Positions 30,809 to 42,953 of a stretch of 64,000 bases of DNA are shown piece after piece. Each line of letters starts with the position of its first letter. The first letter of the stretch is position 1. The stretch spans positions 108,965,760-109,029,759 of the forward strand of contig NC_080041.1 of the NCBI RefSeq assembly GCF_012489685.1, read 5' to 3'. Made by a program: the position numbers and the translations under genes. Source of the stretch: Lotus japonicus (Eukaryota > Streptophyta > Magnoliopsida > Fabales > Fabaceae). Under the pieces are notes generated by a model that searched no databases, was not told where the DNA came from, and saw nothing but the letters and a program-made list of their open reading frames with translations.

Positions 30809-33800
30809 ATGGTGGTGACTCGTGCGAATTCACAGGGAGGAGACGACAATGTTCCAGAGAAAGAAGAGCTTCGAGTGCGTATGGAGCTCAATGAAGCCAG
30901 AACGAAGCGTGTGGAGGATGCGATTCTGGAAAACGAGACCAGAGCGAAGAGAATCGAGGATTCCTTGTACGCTGTGCTTTCGAAATTGGGAATCACAACC
31001 ATTGACGACACCGTCACACGTGAAATCAGATCTGAATGCGGAGTCGAATTGAATTCCGAACGCGACAAAGGAGGTAGCAGGTGGAGGAAGCTAGAGATTC
31101 CGATATTCGGGGGAGAAGATGCATATGGCTGGATTCACAAATTGGAACGCTATTTTGAACTCAGAGGAGTCGCTGATGATGAACGCATGCAGGCTACGCT
31201 GTTGGCTTTGGAAGGGAAAGCATTGAGTTGGTTCCAGTGGTGTGAACGTTGCAATCCAACTCCTACTTGGGAAGGTTTCAAACTCGCTGTGATTCGAAGG
31301 TTTCAACCAGCGATGGTGCAGAATCCTTTTGAGTTGTTGCTTTCTTTGAAACAGAGCAGTACAGTGGAGGCTTACGTGGAGGAGTTCGAAAGGTACGTTG
31401 GAGCTCTGAAGGAGATTGATCAGGATTTTGCAAAAGGAATTTTCTTGAACGGTTTGAAAGAAGAAATCAGAGTGGAGGTAAAGCTTTATGATTTGCCAAC
31501 TTTAACTACTGTAATCCAGAAATCCTTGATGATAGAACAAAAGAATCTGGTTTTGCAAAAATCTAATCCTGGAAGTAATGCTAGAGGAAATAGCTTTTAC
31601 AGGAATAATTCATTCAATAAAGTAGTTACATTTGATGCCAAAGTTGTAGGGGATAAGAAGGTGGAATCTACACCTAGCAGTAGCATAAGCTCTGCTTTGA
31701 GTACTGGACCCTCACTAAGAAGTGGAGATTATAGGCAGTTGACAAATGCAGAGATAAAGGAAAAAAGAGAGAAGAGGTTATGTTTTAGATGTGATGAACC
31801 TTTTAGTAGGGATCATAAGTGTAAAAATAAACAACTAAGAATGATTATCATGGAGGAGGAGGATGAAGAAGAGAATATAGAGATGGAAGCAGAGGAAGGG
31901 AAGTGTTTGAGTTCCTTGCAACTGTCTTTGCATTCCATGGCTGGATTTACTTCAGCAAAATCTTGGAAGGTGAAGGGGGTTCTAAATGGACAGGAAGTAA
32001 TCATCCTAATTGACTGTGGTGCTTCACACAATTTTGTTTCTCAGGAGATAGTGGCACAGCTGAAATTGCCTATTACTCCAACAGCCACTTACACTGTGGA
32101 AGTGGGGGATGGATTCAAGATCTCTTGTCAAGGGAGATGTGATGGTCAGTTGATTAACATCCAAGGTGTGTTAGTCCAACAAAAGTACTACTTATTTGGA
32201 CTGAAAGGTATAGATTTTGTGTTGGGATTAGATTGGTTAGCTGGACTGGGGGAGGTAAAGGCTGACTTTGGTAAGCTTCAGCTCACAATTAAGCAGGGAG
32301 CAGATTGGAAGATGATTACTGGGGACCCTGCACTGACCAGAAGCCAAGTCAGTATGAGGACCTTCATGAATCTCCTCAGGAAAGAAGGAGAAGGCTGGTT
32401 ATTACACATAACCAGTGAGGGCATAGCTGCAACCACTAATCCCTCTATTCCCACTGAGTTAGTTGAAGTTCTGGGTGAGTTTGATGCAGTTTTCCAGGAT
32501 ATTCAGGGGCTGCCACCAACCAGGAAGCATGACCATGCCATTCACTTGAAAACTAGAGCTGATATTCCTAATCTCAGACCTTATAAGATTCCTCATTTCC
32601 AGAAGTCTGAGGTGGAGAACATGGTGCAGGAAATGTTGAATTCAGGTATCATTAGGCCCAGTATTAGTCCTTTTGCTAGTCCAATTATTTTGGTAAAGAA
32701 AAAAGATGGGGGATGGAGGTTTTGTGTGGACTATAGAGCTTTAAACAAAGTCACTATTCCAAACAAATTCCCTATTCTAGTTATTGAGGAATTGTTAGAT
32801 GAAATTGGAGGGGCAACTGTTTTTTCCAAATTGGACTTGAAGTCTGGCTACCATCAAATAAAAATGAGAGATGAGGATGTTGCAAAAACTGCTTTTAGGA
32901 CTCATGAAGGCCATTATGAGTTCTTAGTAATGCCTTTTGGCCTTACTAATGCTCCTTCAACATTTCAGGCTTTGATGAATGATGTTTTGAAGCCATTTCT
33001 GAGAAAATTTGTCCTGGTCTTCTTCGATGATATCTTGGTATACAGCAAGAGTATGGAGGCACACACTACTCATTTGCAGCAGGTCCTAGCAGTTTTAGAT
33101 GAGAACTCACTCAGCCAACAAGAAGAAATGCTCTTTTGGCCAAAGAAGCTTGGAATACTTGGGCCATATAATTTCTGGGCAAGGGGTTGCAGCTGATGAA
33201 AAGAAAGTGGAAGCAATGCAAAATTGGCCAGTTCCAACAGAGATAAAGGGACTAAGGGGATTTTTGGGTCTGACTGGTTATTACAGGAGGTTTGTAAGAG
33301 ATTATGGAAAGTTAGCTAAGCCACTAACTGACTTAACCAAAAAAGATGCATTTATTTGGACTGCAGAAGCTACTGTTTCTTTCCAGGCCTTGAAAAATGC
33401 TATGATCAACCTCCCACTACTAGCAGTCCCAGATTTTGACAAAGTTTTTGTCATTGAAACTGATGCTTCCAGCAAGGGATTGGGGGTAGTGCTTATGCAA
33501 GAGGGAAGACCTTTGGCTTATTGGAGTAAGGGCCTTTCTTTGAGATCTCAACAAAAATCTGTCTATGAAAGAGAGTTAATGGTTGTGGTACAGGCTGTGC
33601 AAAGGTGGAAGCATTACCTCATGGGAAGGCATTTCATCATAAAAACTGATCAAAGAAGTTTGAAATTCTTGACCGACCAGAGGCTTTTCAGTGATGAGCA
33701 ATTTAAGTGGGCAGTTAAGCTAATTGGCTTGGACTTTGAGATACAATTTAAGCCAGGGGTTGAGAATAGAGTTGCTGATGCTCTCTCTCGGAGGGATATG

Positions 33801-35132
33801 TACTCTGCTATTTCCCTAGTGCATTCTGAAGAAGCAGAGGACTGGGCATAAGAGGCTGATCAGGATCCTACTTTGCAGAAAATCAAACAAGACTTGTTAT
33901 TAAACCCTTCTTCTCATTCAGGGTATGAGCTGAAGCAAGGGGTTCTGAGGTATAAGGGTAGGTTGGTGTTATCCCCTCAATCCAATAGGATTCCTGTGAT
34001 TTTGGCAGAGTGTCATTCAACTGTAGCAGGGGGACATTCTGGAATTTTCAGGACTTATAAGAGGGTGGCCAGTTTCCTCCATTGGCCAGGCATGAGGAGT
34101 GATATCCAGAAGTATGTTTCTGAATGTGAAGTGTGTCAAAGAAGTAAATACCAAGCTCTGTCTCCAGCTGGGTTACTTCAACCACTTCCTATTCCTGATC
34201 AAGTGTGGCAAGACATTTCCATGGACTTTGTTGGGGGATTGCCACGGGTGCGAGGAAAGGATACAGTCTTTGTGATAGTGGATAGATTAACAAAATATGC
34301 ACACTTCCTTCCCCTAGGCCATCCATATTATGCCATGGATGTGGCATTGTTGTTTACTAGAGAAGTAGTAAGGCTGCATGGATTCCCTGCCACCATCATC
34401 TCTGATAGGGATCCAATTTTCCTCAGTAATTTCTGGAAGGAACTATTTAGGTTGGCTGGTACCTTGCTCAAAATGAGCACTTCTTACCATCCTCAGATTG
34501 ATGGCCAGACTGAGGTAGTCAATAGGTGCTTAGAGACCTATTTGAGGTGCTTTGTTGGGCCAAATCCTAGGAAATGGTTAGATGGACCGTCTTGGGCTGA
34601 ATATTGGTACAATACCAATTTCCACATTTCCGCGGGGATGTCACCATTCCGAGCTTTATATGGAAGGGATCCTCCTAATTTGGTGAGAGGTTGTGTGGAA
34701 CCAACTAAGCTTGAAGATTTGTCTCAGCTAGTTCAGCAGCGGGATGAATTGCTTCTTCAGCTCCAACAGAATTTGCTCAAGGCTCAATCATCTATGAAGC
34801 ATCAAGCTGATAAGCATCGAAGGGATGTGGAGTATGATGTGGGGGATTGGGTTTATCTCAAACTTCATCCCTATAAGATGAAGTCTTTGGCTGTTCGACC
34901 TTGTGCCAAGCTGTCAGCTAGGTTTTATGGTCCCTATCAGATTTTAGCTAAGGTGGGAGAAGTGGCCTATAAATTAGATTTGCCTTCTACTGCACAGATT
35001 TACCCTGTTTTCCATGTTTCCTTGTTGAAGAAGGCAGTGTCACAGGGTCATACTCCTCAACCTTTACCTCCCATGTTAAAGGAAGATTATCAGTTGGAGG
35101 TGGTACCTGCTGATTTGCTCAACTGGAGATAG
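30809..35132 (+). pseudogene. Gypsy gag-pol, broken by a frameshift and stops
   Basis: The frame opened at 30809 runs to 33196. It encodes gag with a zinc knuckle (C-F-R-C ... H-K-C, near 31780), an aspartic protease (L-I-D-C-G-A-S-H-N-F, 32009-32038) and reverse transcriptase (F-F-D-D at about 33018). Near 33100-33115 the homologous reading moves to another frame (one-base change) and continues as the rest of RT and RNase H (E-T-D-A-S) to a TAA at 33849-33851. It then continues in that frame as integrase: H-x4-H and C-x2-C near 33990-34140, S-D-R-D at 34400, and H-P-Q-x-D-G-Q-T-E. A TAG at 35130-35132 cuts off the chromodomain-like tail. The protease has D-C-G where D-S-G or D-T-G is usual. 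Not functional as it stands. Confidence 0.92.
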
Positions 35133-35274
35133 AACTCTTCAGGCCAACTGGAGGTGTTAATTGCTTGGAAGGATTTACCTGACTGTGAGAACTCCTGGGA
35201 GTTGGCAGCCACTGTTTTGTCCAAATTTCCTGATTTTCCCCTTGAGGACAAGGTCATACTTTTAGGGGGGGTAT

Positions 35275-35627
35275 TGATAGGATTAGGGGAAAGCCTATTG
35301 TAACCAAGGTATATCAGAGAAGGCAGAATAAGTAAGTTTAGGGACTAAAGTAGAATAATAAAGTCTCTAAGGACTAGTTGTATTTTCAGGAAGTCTTAGC
35401 TATAAATAGCTAAGCTGTTATGTTAGGAGTTAGTTTTTGGTTAGTTGGGAATTTGTAACTGAATACTGGTATTCAGTTAGACTGTGAGAGAAACTGGTTT
35501 CTCTCTCCCTTTGTATCGTTCTCTTTCTTCCATTCTATGCAATTCATCTCAGTTTTCATGGAGTTTCTCTCCCTTGTTCTGTGATTTTCTTCCTGATTCA
35601 GTAGTATAGGAATTACCAGTTCTAACA
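35275..35627 (+). repeat. Gypsy 3' LTR
   Basis: 353 bp, differing from the 5' LTR at two adjacent bases (AA/GG in TTTTTAATTAG) and one C/T in the pyrimidine tract. Confidence 0.95.
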
Positions 35628-35632
35628 GCTCC

Positions 35633-36232
35633 ACATAATCGTGTGAATGATAAGTTCAAACTTGCAGCTTTTACCCTGGATATGCGATTCTCAAGCTTGC
35701 TCAGGCGTAAGCAAACACACTCACATGCGTGAAAATTAGTAAGAATGCAGAACAACTGACCAAGCGAAAAAACTTATACCAATATATCTTTTTTCTCCCT
35801 GCGAGTAAAGTGCTTTACAATTCCTGTAAATGTATCAAATCCCAAGCATCATGTCATCAATATTGAATCCCAAAGAACTCAAAACCGAGTTCAACTTATC
35901 AAATCTAGACGTGTGTGGTCACACATGGATGAATATGTATATCTAATGAATGGATATAATACAGAGGGGGATTAGGAGGACAGCATGAAGATGCAAGATT
36001 TATGAGTCACAGTGGATTCAAATGTTTACAAGCTTCAAATTCAAGTGGCATACAGCTTACAATAATACAAAGTAGATACATCATGGGAAAGTGATACAGG
36101 TTATAATAAAAGAAACTACCATAACAATAATAATATTAATCTAAATTGACCTACAAAACTAAAAATAAAATAAAAAAACTCACGTTTCAAAAACTCTATT
36201 AGCCAAGAGACAAAATTAATTTAACACTCAAA
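35633..36232. other. Spacer and 3' UTR of GSA
   Basis: No gene seen. The part nearest 36232 is the 3' UTR of the minus-strand GSA gene; AT-rich with AATAATAATATTAAT near 36125 (plus strand). Confidence 0.5.
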
Positions 36233-38331
36233 TCAAATCTGCCTGAAAACCTTCTCGGCAGCAGCTATGGTCTTTTTGATGTCATCAGAAGTATGTGCCA
36301 AGCTGGTGAAGCCAGCCTCAAATTGTGAAGGTGCCAAATACACACCTTCCTCTAACATTCCCCAGAAGAACCTAACAAACTTGTCCGCATCACTTTTTTT
36401 GGCATCTGTGAAATTGTGCACAGGTCCTTCTGTGAAGAAAAACCCAAACATACCACCTATATGCCCACCACATATTGCATGGCCTGCCTTCTTACCAGCT
36501 TCAACGATGCCTTGAACAAGCTCACCTGTAATTTTGTCCAAGTATTGGTAAGTCCCTGGCTCCTTAATACGCTTCAGAGTTTGTATGCCAGCAGTCATGG
36601 CCAAAGGGTTACCACTCAAGGTCCCAGCCTGGTACATTGGTCCTGCTGGTGCCACCATCTGCATAATTTCCCTCCTCCCTCCGTAAGCGCCTACTGGCAG
36701 ACCCCCACCGATGATCTTTCCTAGAGTTGTTAAATCAGGAGTTATGCCAAAATATTCTTGAGCACCTCCATATGACAAACGAAATCCAGTCATAACTTCA
36801 TCAAAGACTAGCAGGGTGTTGTTCTCTTTGGTGATTTTGCGTAAGAAACTGAGAAATTCAGGTTTAGGAGGAATGAAACCAGAGTTTCCAACAACAGGTT
36901 CGAGGAAAAGTGCTGCTATCTCTCCTTTGTTTGCCTTAAAGATCTCCTCAACAGCTGAGAAGTCATTGTAGGGGGCTGTGAGGGTCTCAAAAGTGGCAGC
37001 TTTAGGAACGCCAGGGGAATCGGGAAGTCCTAAGGTAGCAACCCCACTACCTGCCTTGACTAGAAAAGGATCAGCATGGCCATGATAACAGCCCTCAAAC
37101 TTGATGATCTTCTCATTTCCAGTGAAAGCACGAGCAAGTCGGAGCGCACCCATGCAAGCTTCAGTGCCAGAATTAACAAATCGTACCATTTCAATGCTCG
37201 GAACTGCAGAGATAACCATCTCTGCTAATGTGTTTTCCAGCAGACAAGGTGCACCAAAGCTGGTTCCTTTCTTCATTGTTTCACCGAGAGCTGCAAGCAC
37301 CTGTAATTTGAGGGAAACATATTCCTGATTATTAAAACAGCCAAACCTGACACTCCATATACATCACATTTTTCTTTCTATCTTTCTCTTCCTATCACAT
37401 CATATATCATGACCCCGTTTGAGAAAACCCATTTGAGCTTATCTTATAGCATAAGTACATGTACAAACTGTTTGAGGGAGCTTATGTCTACCTATAAGCT
37501 ATTTCAAGCTTATTTTCACAAGTTGTTCAAATTAGCTTATGAATAAGAGTTTATGCTTACATATAACCTATTTTCAGCTCATTTCAGTAAGATTCTCAAA
37601 TTAGCTTAAGAATAAGCGTTAAAGTGATAAGCACCTACACTTAAATAAGTTGTCTACCGAAACGCACCCCATATCTATCACTTACACCTCTTTTATTCCT
37701 TTCTCTCCCTTACCATTTTGGTGTGGCTCCTTAATCATGTTGTCTACTGTCTACTACTCATTTTCCATTGAAATAAGAATATAAGCAACCCTTTCTATTG
37801 CAACAAAGTAATGTCTGAAAAAGGGTTTAAACTATCTCATCTCAGTGACACTCAGCAACCCCTTTTCATATGTAAAAGCTAAAAATATGAGCATGGAACC
37901 TGATCATCAGCGTGACCAATAATTGCAGGCCCCCAAGAACCAACGTAGTCAATGTACTCATTGCCATCAATGTCCCACATGCGACATCCTTTGACTGAGT
38001 CAATAAGAATTGGCTGTCCACCCACAGATTTGAAGGCACGAACAGGTGAGTTGACACCTCCGGGCATCAATTCCTAACACAAAACACCAGCAACAATTTA
38101 CAATCACAGACAGTTACTAGAAAACTGGTGAAATTCATTCGAAAAATAAAGTGAAAGAACCTTGGCAGCAGCGAAAGCTTCTTCAGACTTGCGAAGAATG
38201 AGTTTGGTGCTGGTCTTGGGGTCAACGGAAACGGCCATTGTGATGGAAGGAGTTCGAGTTGGTCGTCGTGGATGAGAAGGGAGGCGAGGTAGGGTTCCGG
38301 TGAGTGTGAATTTGGTGGCGGAAACAGCCAT
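36233..38331 (-). CDS. GSA: Glutamate-1-semialdehyde 2,1-aminomutase, chloroplastic
   Basis: PLP-dependent enzyme of the plastid stroma that turns glutamate-1-semialdehyde into 5-aminolevulinate, the precursor of chlorophyll and heme. Exons on the minus strand are 38161-38331 (57 codons), 37900-38073 (58) and 36233-37300 (355 plus stop), for 470 residues, the usual plant length. The N-terminus is a Ser/Thr/Arg-rich transit peptide. Exon 2 has the conserved [12 protein letters not shown]. Exon 3 has [20 protein letters not shown] and [16 protein letters not shown], whose Lys forms the PLP Schiff base. All are intact. The gene is headed away from the gypsy element. Intron 2 (37301-37899) carries a MITE. 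Confidence 0.97.
37411..37669. mobile_element. MITE in GSA intron 2 (TTATAAGC-rich family)
   Basis: Starts CCCCGTTTGAGAAAACCC and ends GTCTACCGAAACGCACCCC. The interior is made of AGCTTATnnATAAG words as in RH50 intron 1 (576-816). Imperfect inverted ends. Confidence 0.6.
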
Positions 38332-38460
38332 TTCGACTCGATTGGGAAGGGAAGAAGGGAAATGAGATTAGAAGATGATGATGTGATAAGATGACTCAAC
38401 ACACAAAACCTCTCTTCTCTCTCTTTCTCCCAAAGCACAAAACATTATATATAAATCTAG
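38332..38460 (-). promoter_or_regulatory. GSA leader and TATA region
   Basis: A TATA-like TTATATATAATG (minus strand) lies at 38443-38454, about 115 bp before the ATG. A CT-rich stretch on the plus strand (38408-38430) gives a purine-rich leader on the minus strand. Prediction from sequence only. Confidence 0.5.
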
Positions 38461-38552
38461 TGTGTCCCTCCTATATGAAAAATTGCAATTTCATCCCTCA
38501 AATTTATGGAAAATAATTAGTAGACATAACCTGGGGCTGAGAAGAAAGCTTA

Positions 38553-38720
38553 GAATTCGAGAAATCCGATTCAATCCAAACAAAACTGAAAAATTGATAA
38601 AAAATTAAAGTTCAATTAAACTGAAAATTGAAAAAAAAAACCAAATTGTTTCACTGGATCAGATTTCAAATTTGATTTTCATAACCGAATCAATCCAATC
38701 CAAACGAACATTTACAAATA
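38553..38720. repeat. CCAATCC-type repeat
   Basis: GATTCAATCCAAAC ... CATAACCGAATCAATCCAATCC, like the repeat at 16253-16806. A partner with TTGGATTAGATTGG lies at 39492-39520. Confidence 0.4.
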
Positions 38721-38889
38721 TGTATTGTTTTATTGGTATCTATATCATATCATTCATTTTTACATATTTACGTCCTTATATGTTTATTATATGACACGTG
38801 CATATTTATAAAAATATATTTGAATAAAAGACTCTCATACATCAAAGTGAACAATTATATCATAAATTTTAAAAAATATTAACTATTTT

Positions 38890-39310
38890 ATAATCTTTTT
38901 TTGGGTACTTCGGGCTAAGGCCTCAAAGAGATGACGCTGAAAACGTCAGCCAACAAAAGTAAACTCATACCTCCTAAAGGTTGCTCCACAACCATGAAAG
39001 CTTCATCCTGAAAAGGGTCATGCTTAGCCAAGAAATCTTCACACGCATTATCTTATCTTAAAACATGATGCATCACCACATGCCAAGATCTCCCAAGAAT
39101 CTCCTTAATGCCCTAAACCAGCGAAGCATGCAGATGAATCGCAACAGGCATATAATGCACAAGTTTCATTGTATCCATAAAGTCCGAATGACAATTAACA
39201 AAGAACCAACCTTGATCCCAAACAACGGTCAATGCATGAAAAATTGCAAGCAACTCAAGACGTAAAATACAAGAATCATCAATGAAGTCATAAAACCCAC
39301 CCAACCATTG
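38890..39310 (-). pseudogene. LINE RNase H-like (RVT_3) remnant
   Basis: The minus strand from 39304 reads G-G-F-Y-D-F and L-R-L-E-L-L-A-I-F-H-A-L, then H-S-D-F-M-D-T (second Asp block). Further on it reads N-A-C-E-D-F-L-A-K (about 39040), as in RVT_3 domains of plant non-LTR elements, with stops between. Set between CCAATCC-type repeats. Confidence 0.65.
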
Positions 39311-39726
39311 ACTTTATTATAATCCATGGATGTTAAACTGATGCTATAAATTACATATTATTTTTTTTACAAAATAATTTATATATTGTTGTACTTATTA
39401 TTTAATCTACATTTCTAATATTTATACACTATAATATTAATGGAGAAAAAATTAAACAAACACTAAAAAATCCAATCAAATTCAAACTGCTATAGATTGG
39501 ATTAGATTGGTCCAGATTTAAATTTTGAGACAAATTTATTGAATGATAAAATTATAAAACTGATTAGATTATATCAGATGATTTTTTTTATAGTGTTATT
39601 TAGTAAGAAAGTTTTTAGGTAAGAAATGCAAGAAGAGACGAATGTACCAATAATTTGTTGGTACGAGTAGAAACGACTCCGATCTTTTAAGCATGTGTTC
39701 CTAGATTCAATCACTATATCCACATG

Positions 39727-39933
39727 TAGGGACGGATCTATGTTATAGGATATGGGGGCATTTGCCGCCACCAATTTTTGGATGTTTCCTTAATATTATT
39801 TGTTGTTTGTATTATTTTCCTTAAAAAAATTATTTTCTTACTACTATATGTGTTATTTGCCCACACTACTTATTTATATGTATGTGAGTATGTATATTGC
39901 CTCCACAACTCAAACTTTATGGATCCGTCACTG
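39727..39933. mobile_element. hAT-type MITE with 8-bp target duplication
   Basis: Ends TAGGGACGGATC and GATCCGTCACTG; the reverse complement CAGTGACGGATC matches the left end with few changes. Flanked by TCCACATG on both sides (39719-39726 and 39934-39941). The 8-bp duplication and CAGTG-like termini fit hAT. Confidence 0.8.
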
Positions 39934-40072
39934 TCCACATGTATGAAAAAACACGGCTGAGAGGGGTCCTACTTTGATGTCTGATAATATTTAGGAGATT
40001 AATCTCTTATCTAAATGATACACTCGAAAAGTAAAATGAAGAGATAAATGTTTCTCTTAACATAAAATACTA

Positions 40073-40350
40073 AAATAAAACAAAAGGATACATGAGTCGG
40101 AAATCAAGGCAGGTTCATATAATAATTAAGTATTATATGTAACATTTTTTTTGGTAGAAATATTCTATTATACTACTATGTAACATCTAAATATTATTTG
40201 GTTATGAAAATGCAAAATTAAAACAAAGGATGAGTCGGAAATCAAGCCAGGTTCATATAGACATATAGTTATTAAAATATTATACGTAACATCTTTTTTT
40301 GTTAGAAATATTATATTATATGTAACATGTAAATACTGATATGATTTGGA
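40073..40350. repeat. Tandem duplication of about 140 bp
   Basis: Copy 1 (40073-40201) and copy 2 (40214-40350) share GAGTCGGAAATCAAG.CAGGTTCATATA, GTAACAT and TTAGAAATATT.TATTATA. Non-coding. The rest of 39944-41240 is AT-rich with no other feature seen. Confidence 0.8.
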
Positions 40351-41249
40351 ATTTTTTCTTTAATCTATAAACGAAGTATACTGGAAAAGAAAGTGATCAA
40401 GTACATGAGTTAGCCTTTCTTGATGGCTTTGAGAAAGGGGAATTGAAAACTAGTCAATTGTAGAATCGAGACACAATACATTGTCAAATTATGATAAAAT
40501 TTACCATGCACCAAACTTCGAAACCACTAATTTAATCATAACTAATATAAGTTTGAATGAACAAAAACTTGATGAATGAATACTTCAATAATCATTCTTG
40601 GTGAGCATATAGATAAGGAAATTGATATACACAACAACTTTCGGTACGACAACATACGAATGTATTACAAAAGAAATTTCTGATTTCTTCTCATTCCATC
40701 CATTCCATTTGTTTCCATTAAGTTTCATCATGTTTTGAGCAATACAAACAGTTAATCCTTCCCTCCATCCATTTCATTCCCCTTCACCCCACCCCCTTCT
40801 CACAATCTAAACAAAGCCTTGTATGGTACTTGATAAAACATCAGTGCTTTTTATAAAGAATAAACATTTAGTTGACAAATGAACTTAATTGTTGGACAAA
40901 TATTTATAATTTAGTATGTGGCCAGAACATAATAAAACATATTGTTATGTATTTTTTGTTTCTTTCAGCACCCTTCTAATTATGAAATCAACATACACAA
41001 TCTTTTTTTAGTTTAAGCCGCATGTATTTTCACCGAGACAATCGTTACAATCATTTAAATATGTCCAATTTATTATATTTTAAAAATATGTCCAATTTAT
41101 ATAAAATAAAATATGCATGCCACACGTTCTATTGTATTCTAAATGTTGTATGGTATATTCTAACTTATTTAATCATTAAGCAATGCCTTAGTATATTTTG
41201 CGTTTCAAATACATATATGTTAAGTTGTTAACCTCAGGCTAGTAAAATA

Positions 41250-42944
41250 GGGTTAACTATCAGATTGGTCCCTGTCTTTGTGTCGCCGTCTGAGGTAAGT
41301 CCCTCCCCGAAAAATTTATTGTATTTGGTCCTCGTGTTTGAAAAACTTTTGGAGCGGGTCCTCGCCGGAGGGCGGAGCTCCGGCGAGTGCTTAAATGGCA
41401 TGCTGACTGTGTTAATGAAGCTGATGTGGAATTAAAAATAATAATAAAAAATAAAAATAAAATACACATCATAAATTTTAATTTAATTAACAAAATAAAA
41501 ACTAATTAACAAATCTAACCCAAAAATTAATTAACAAAATCAATTTTCCCCCGATTAACCCCAAATCATCTTCATCAAAACCAAATCTAGCTCATCTTCA
41601 TCAAAACCAAACTCATGTTCATCTGCAGACCCAAATCAGAAATTTTCCCCAAATCACACCCATGTTCATCAAAACCAGAAATTTTCATCAAATCCCTACC
41701 ATACCCAAATCCCCACCAGACCCATTTTTCCCAAATTCGTACCAAACCTAGAAATTGCACCTGCAGGCAAGCAGTGAAGCAACCCACCTTCTCACAAGTC
41801 ACCCAAAACTCAACGAAGCCATAGCGATCCACACAACCACCGCACCGCCATGTCCCTCGACCTCCGCACAACCCAGCCTCACCCAACCTCAACCCTCACC
41901 CACCTGCAACCTCACCCTCAAACCCTCACCCACAAACTGCAAACCCCAAACCCCAACCCGCAACCTCACCGCCAAACCCCAACCTACATCATCACCCTCA
42001 CCTGCAATCGGAACCAAGACCAAAACCCCAACCCCCACCCCAACCGAAATACCCACCACAATCTAAGTTTGGATATGAGTTATGAGAGAAGGAGAAGAAG
42101 TAAAACATGGAGGCCAGACCCAGAAGTACCCAGAACATGGATCGGCAACCAAGGATCAAACAACCACCTTCAAACCACCAAGGAGAAGAAGAAAAGCAAG
42201 GAAGCAAGATCCAGAAGAACCCAAACCAAACAACCACTTGGTGTTGCTGTGAATCGAAGGCCGAGAAAGAGGTTGAGGCCTCTGTCACGGTGCTAAGAGG
42301 AAGAGGAGAGGTTGAGGGTTCATCACTTCTCTTCAACTTGCTCAATCTTCTCTTTCGATTGGCTTTCAATTTGGCTCAATCTCCTTTTTTATTTTTGAAT
42401 CTATACGCAGATGCAGGTTCTTCTTTCAACTAATTTTTTCTCTTTATTGTCATATGGTGTGTTGCTTTTGGCCATGTTTCTGTTCAGATTTTTGAGGATT
42501 TGATTTGATTATAATAAACCCTTTGAATGGGAAAATATGTGTAAAGATGTGAGTTGTAGAACGTGGATCTGTGTAACAATGAAGAAGAAGAATCAAAGAT
42601 GATATTTTAACAGAATTGAAATCAGGATTAGGAGAATTGGGGTTTTTAATTTTCTACTTAATAAGTTTAATTTTAATTAATTAATTTGGGTAATTTGGAT
42701 TTTTAATTTTATTAATTTAATTTAATTTTATGATGTGTAATTTATTTTTTATTTATTTTTAAAATCCACATAAGCATTTTTATCCCAGTCAACATGCCAT
42801 TTAAGCACTCGCCGGAGCTCCACCTCCGGCGAGGACCCGCTCCAAAAGTTTTTCAAAAACGAGGACCAAATGCAATAAATTTTTCGGGGAGGGACTTACC
42901 TCAGACGACGACACAAAGACAGGGATCAATCTGATAGTTAACCC
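41250..42944. mobile_element. MULE with ~155-bp TIRs and 9-bp TSD
   Basis: The left arm starts GGGTTAACTATCAGATTGGTCC. The right arm is its near-exact inverse, ending TGATAGTTAACCC. Each arm holds CTCGCCGG..GGAGCTCCGGCGAG. Flanking duplication AGTAAAATA (41241-41249, 42945-42953). No transposase. The inner 41600-42300 is C- and A-rich with proline-rich frames that match nothing I recognise, so it may be captured or simple-sequence filler. Confidence 0.93.
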
Positions 42945-42953
42945 AGTAAAATA

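Larger units (their letters stand above)
30380..35627 (+). mobile_element. Ty3-gypsy LTR retrotransposon, recent but frame-broken (5248 bp)
   Basis: LTRs of 353 bp start TGATAGGATTAGG and end AGTTCTAACA, with target duplication GCTCC (30375-30379, 35628-35632). The primer site TGGTATCAGAGC (30734-30745) matches initiator Met-tRNA. Behind the pol frame is a purine tract, AGGGGGGG. The domain order gag, protease, RT, RNase H, integrase identifies Ty3-gypsy. The C-terminal end with a W-K-D-L-P-D-x-E-x-S-W-E chromodomain-like motif points to a chromovirus lineage. LTRs differ at three positions. Confidence 0.96.

Noticed and set aside
33095..33120. Programmed frameshift in the gypsy element
   Set aside because: It falls inside reverse transcriptase, not at a gag/pol border, and two further stops are present; a plain mutation is simpler.
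41587..42433. Overlapping proline-, threonine- and glycine-rich frames
   Set aside because: Low-complexity translations of A/C-rich MULE cargo, no start context or domain.
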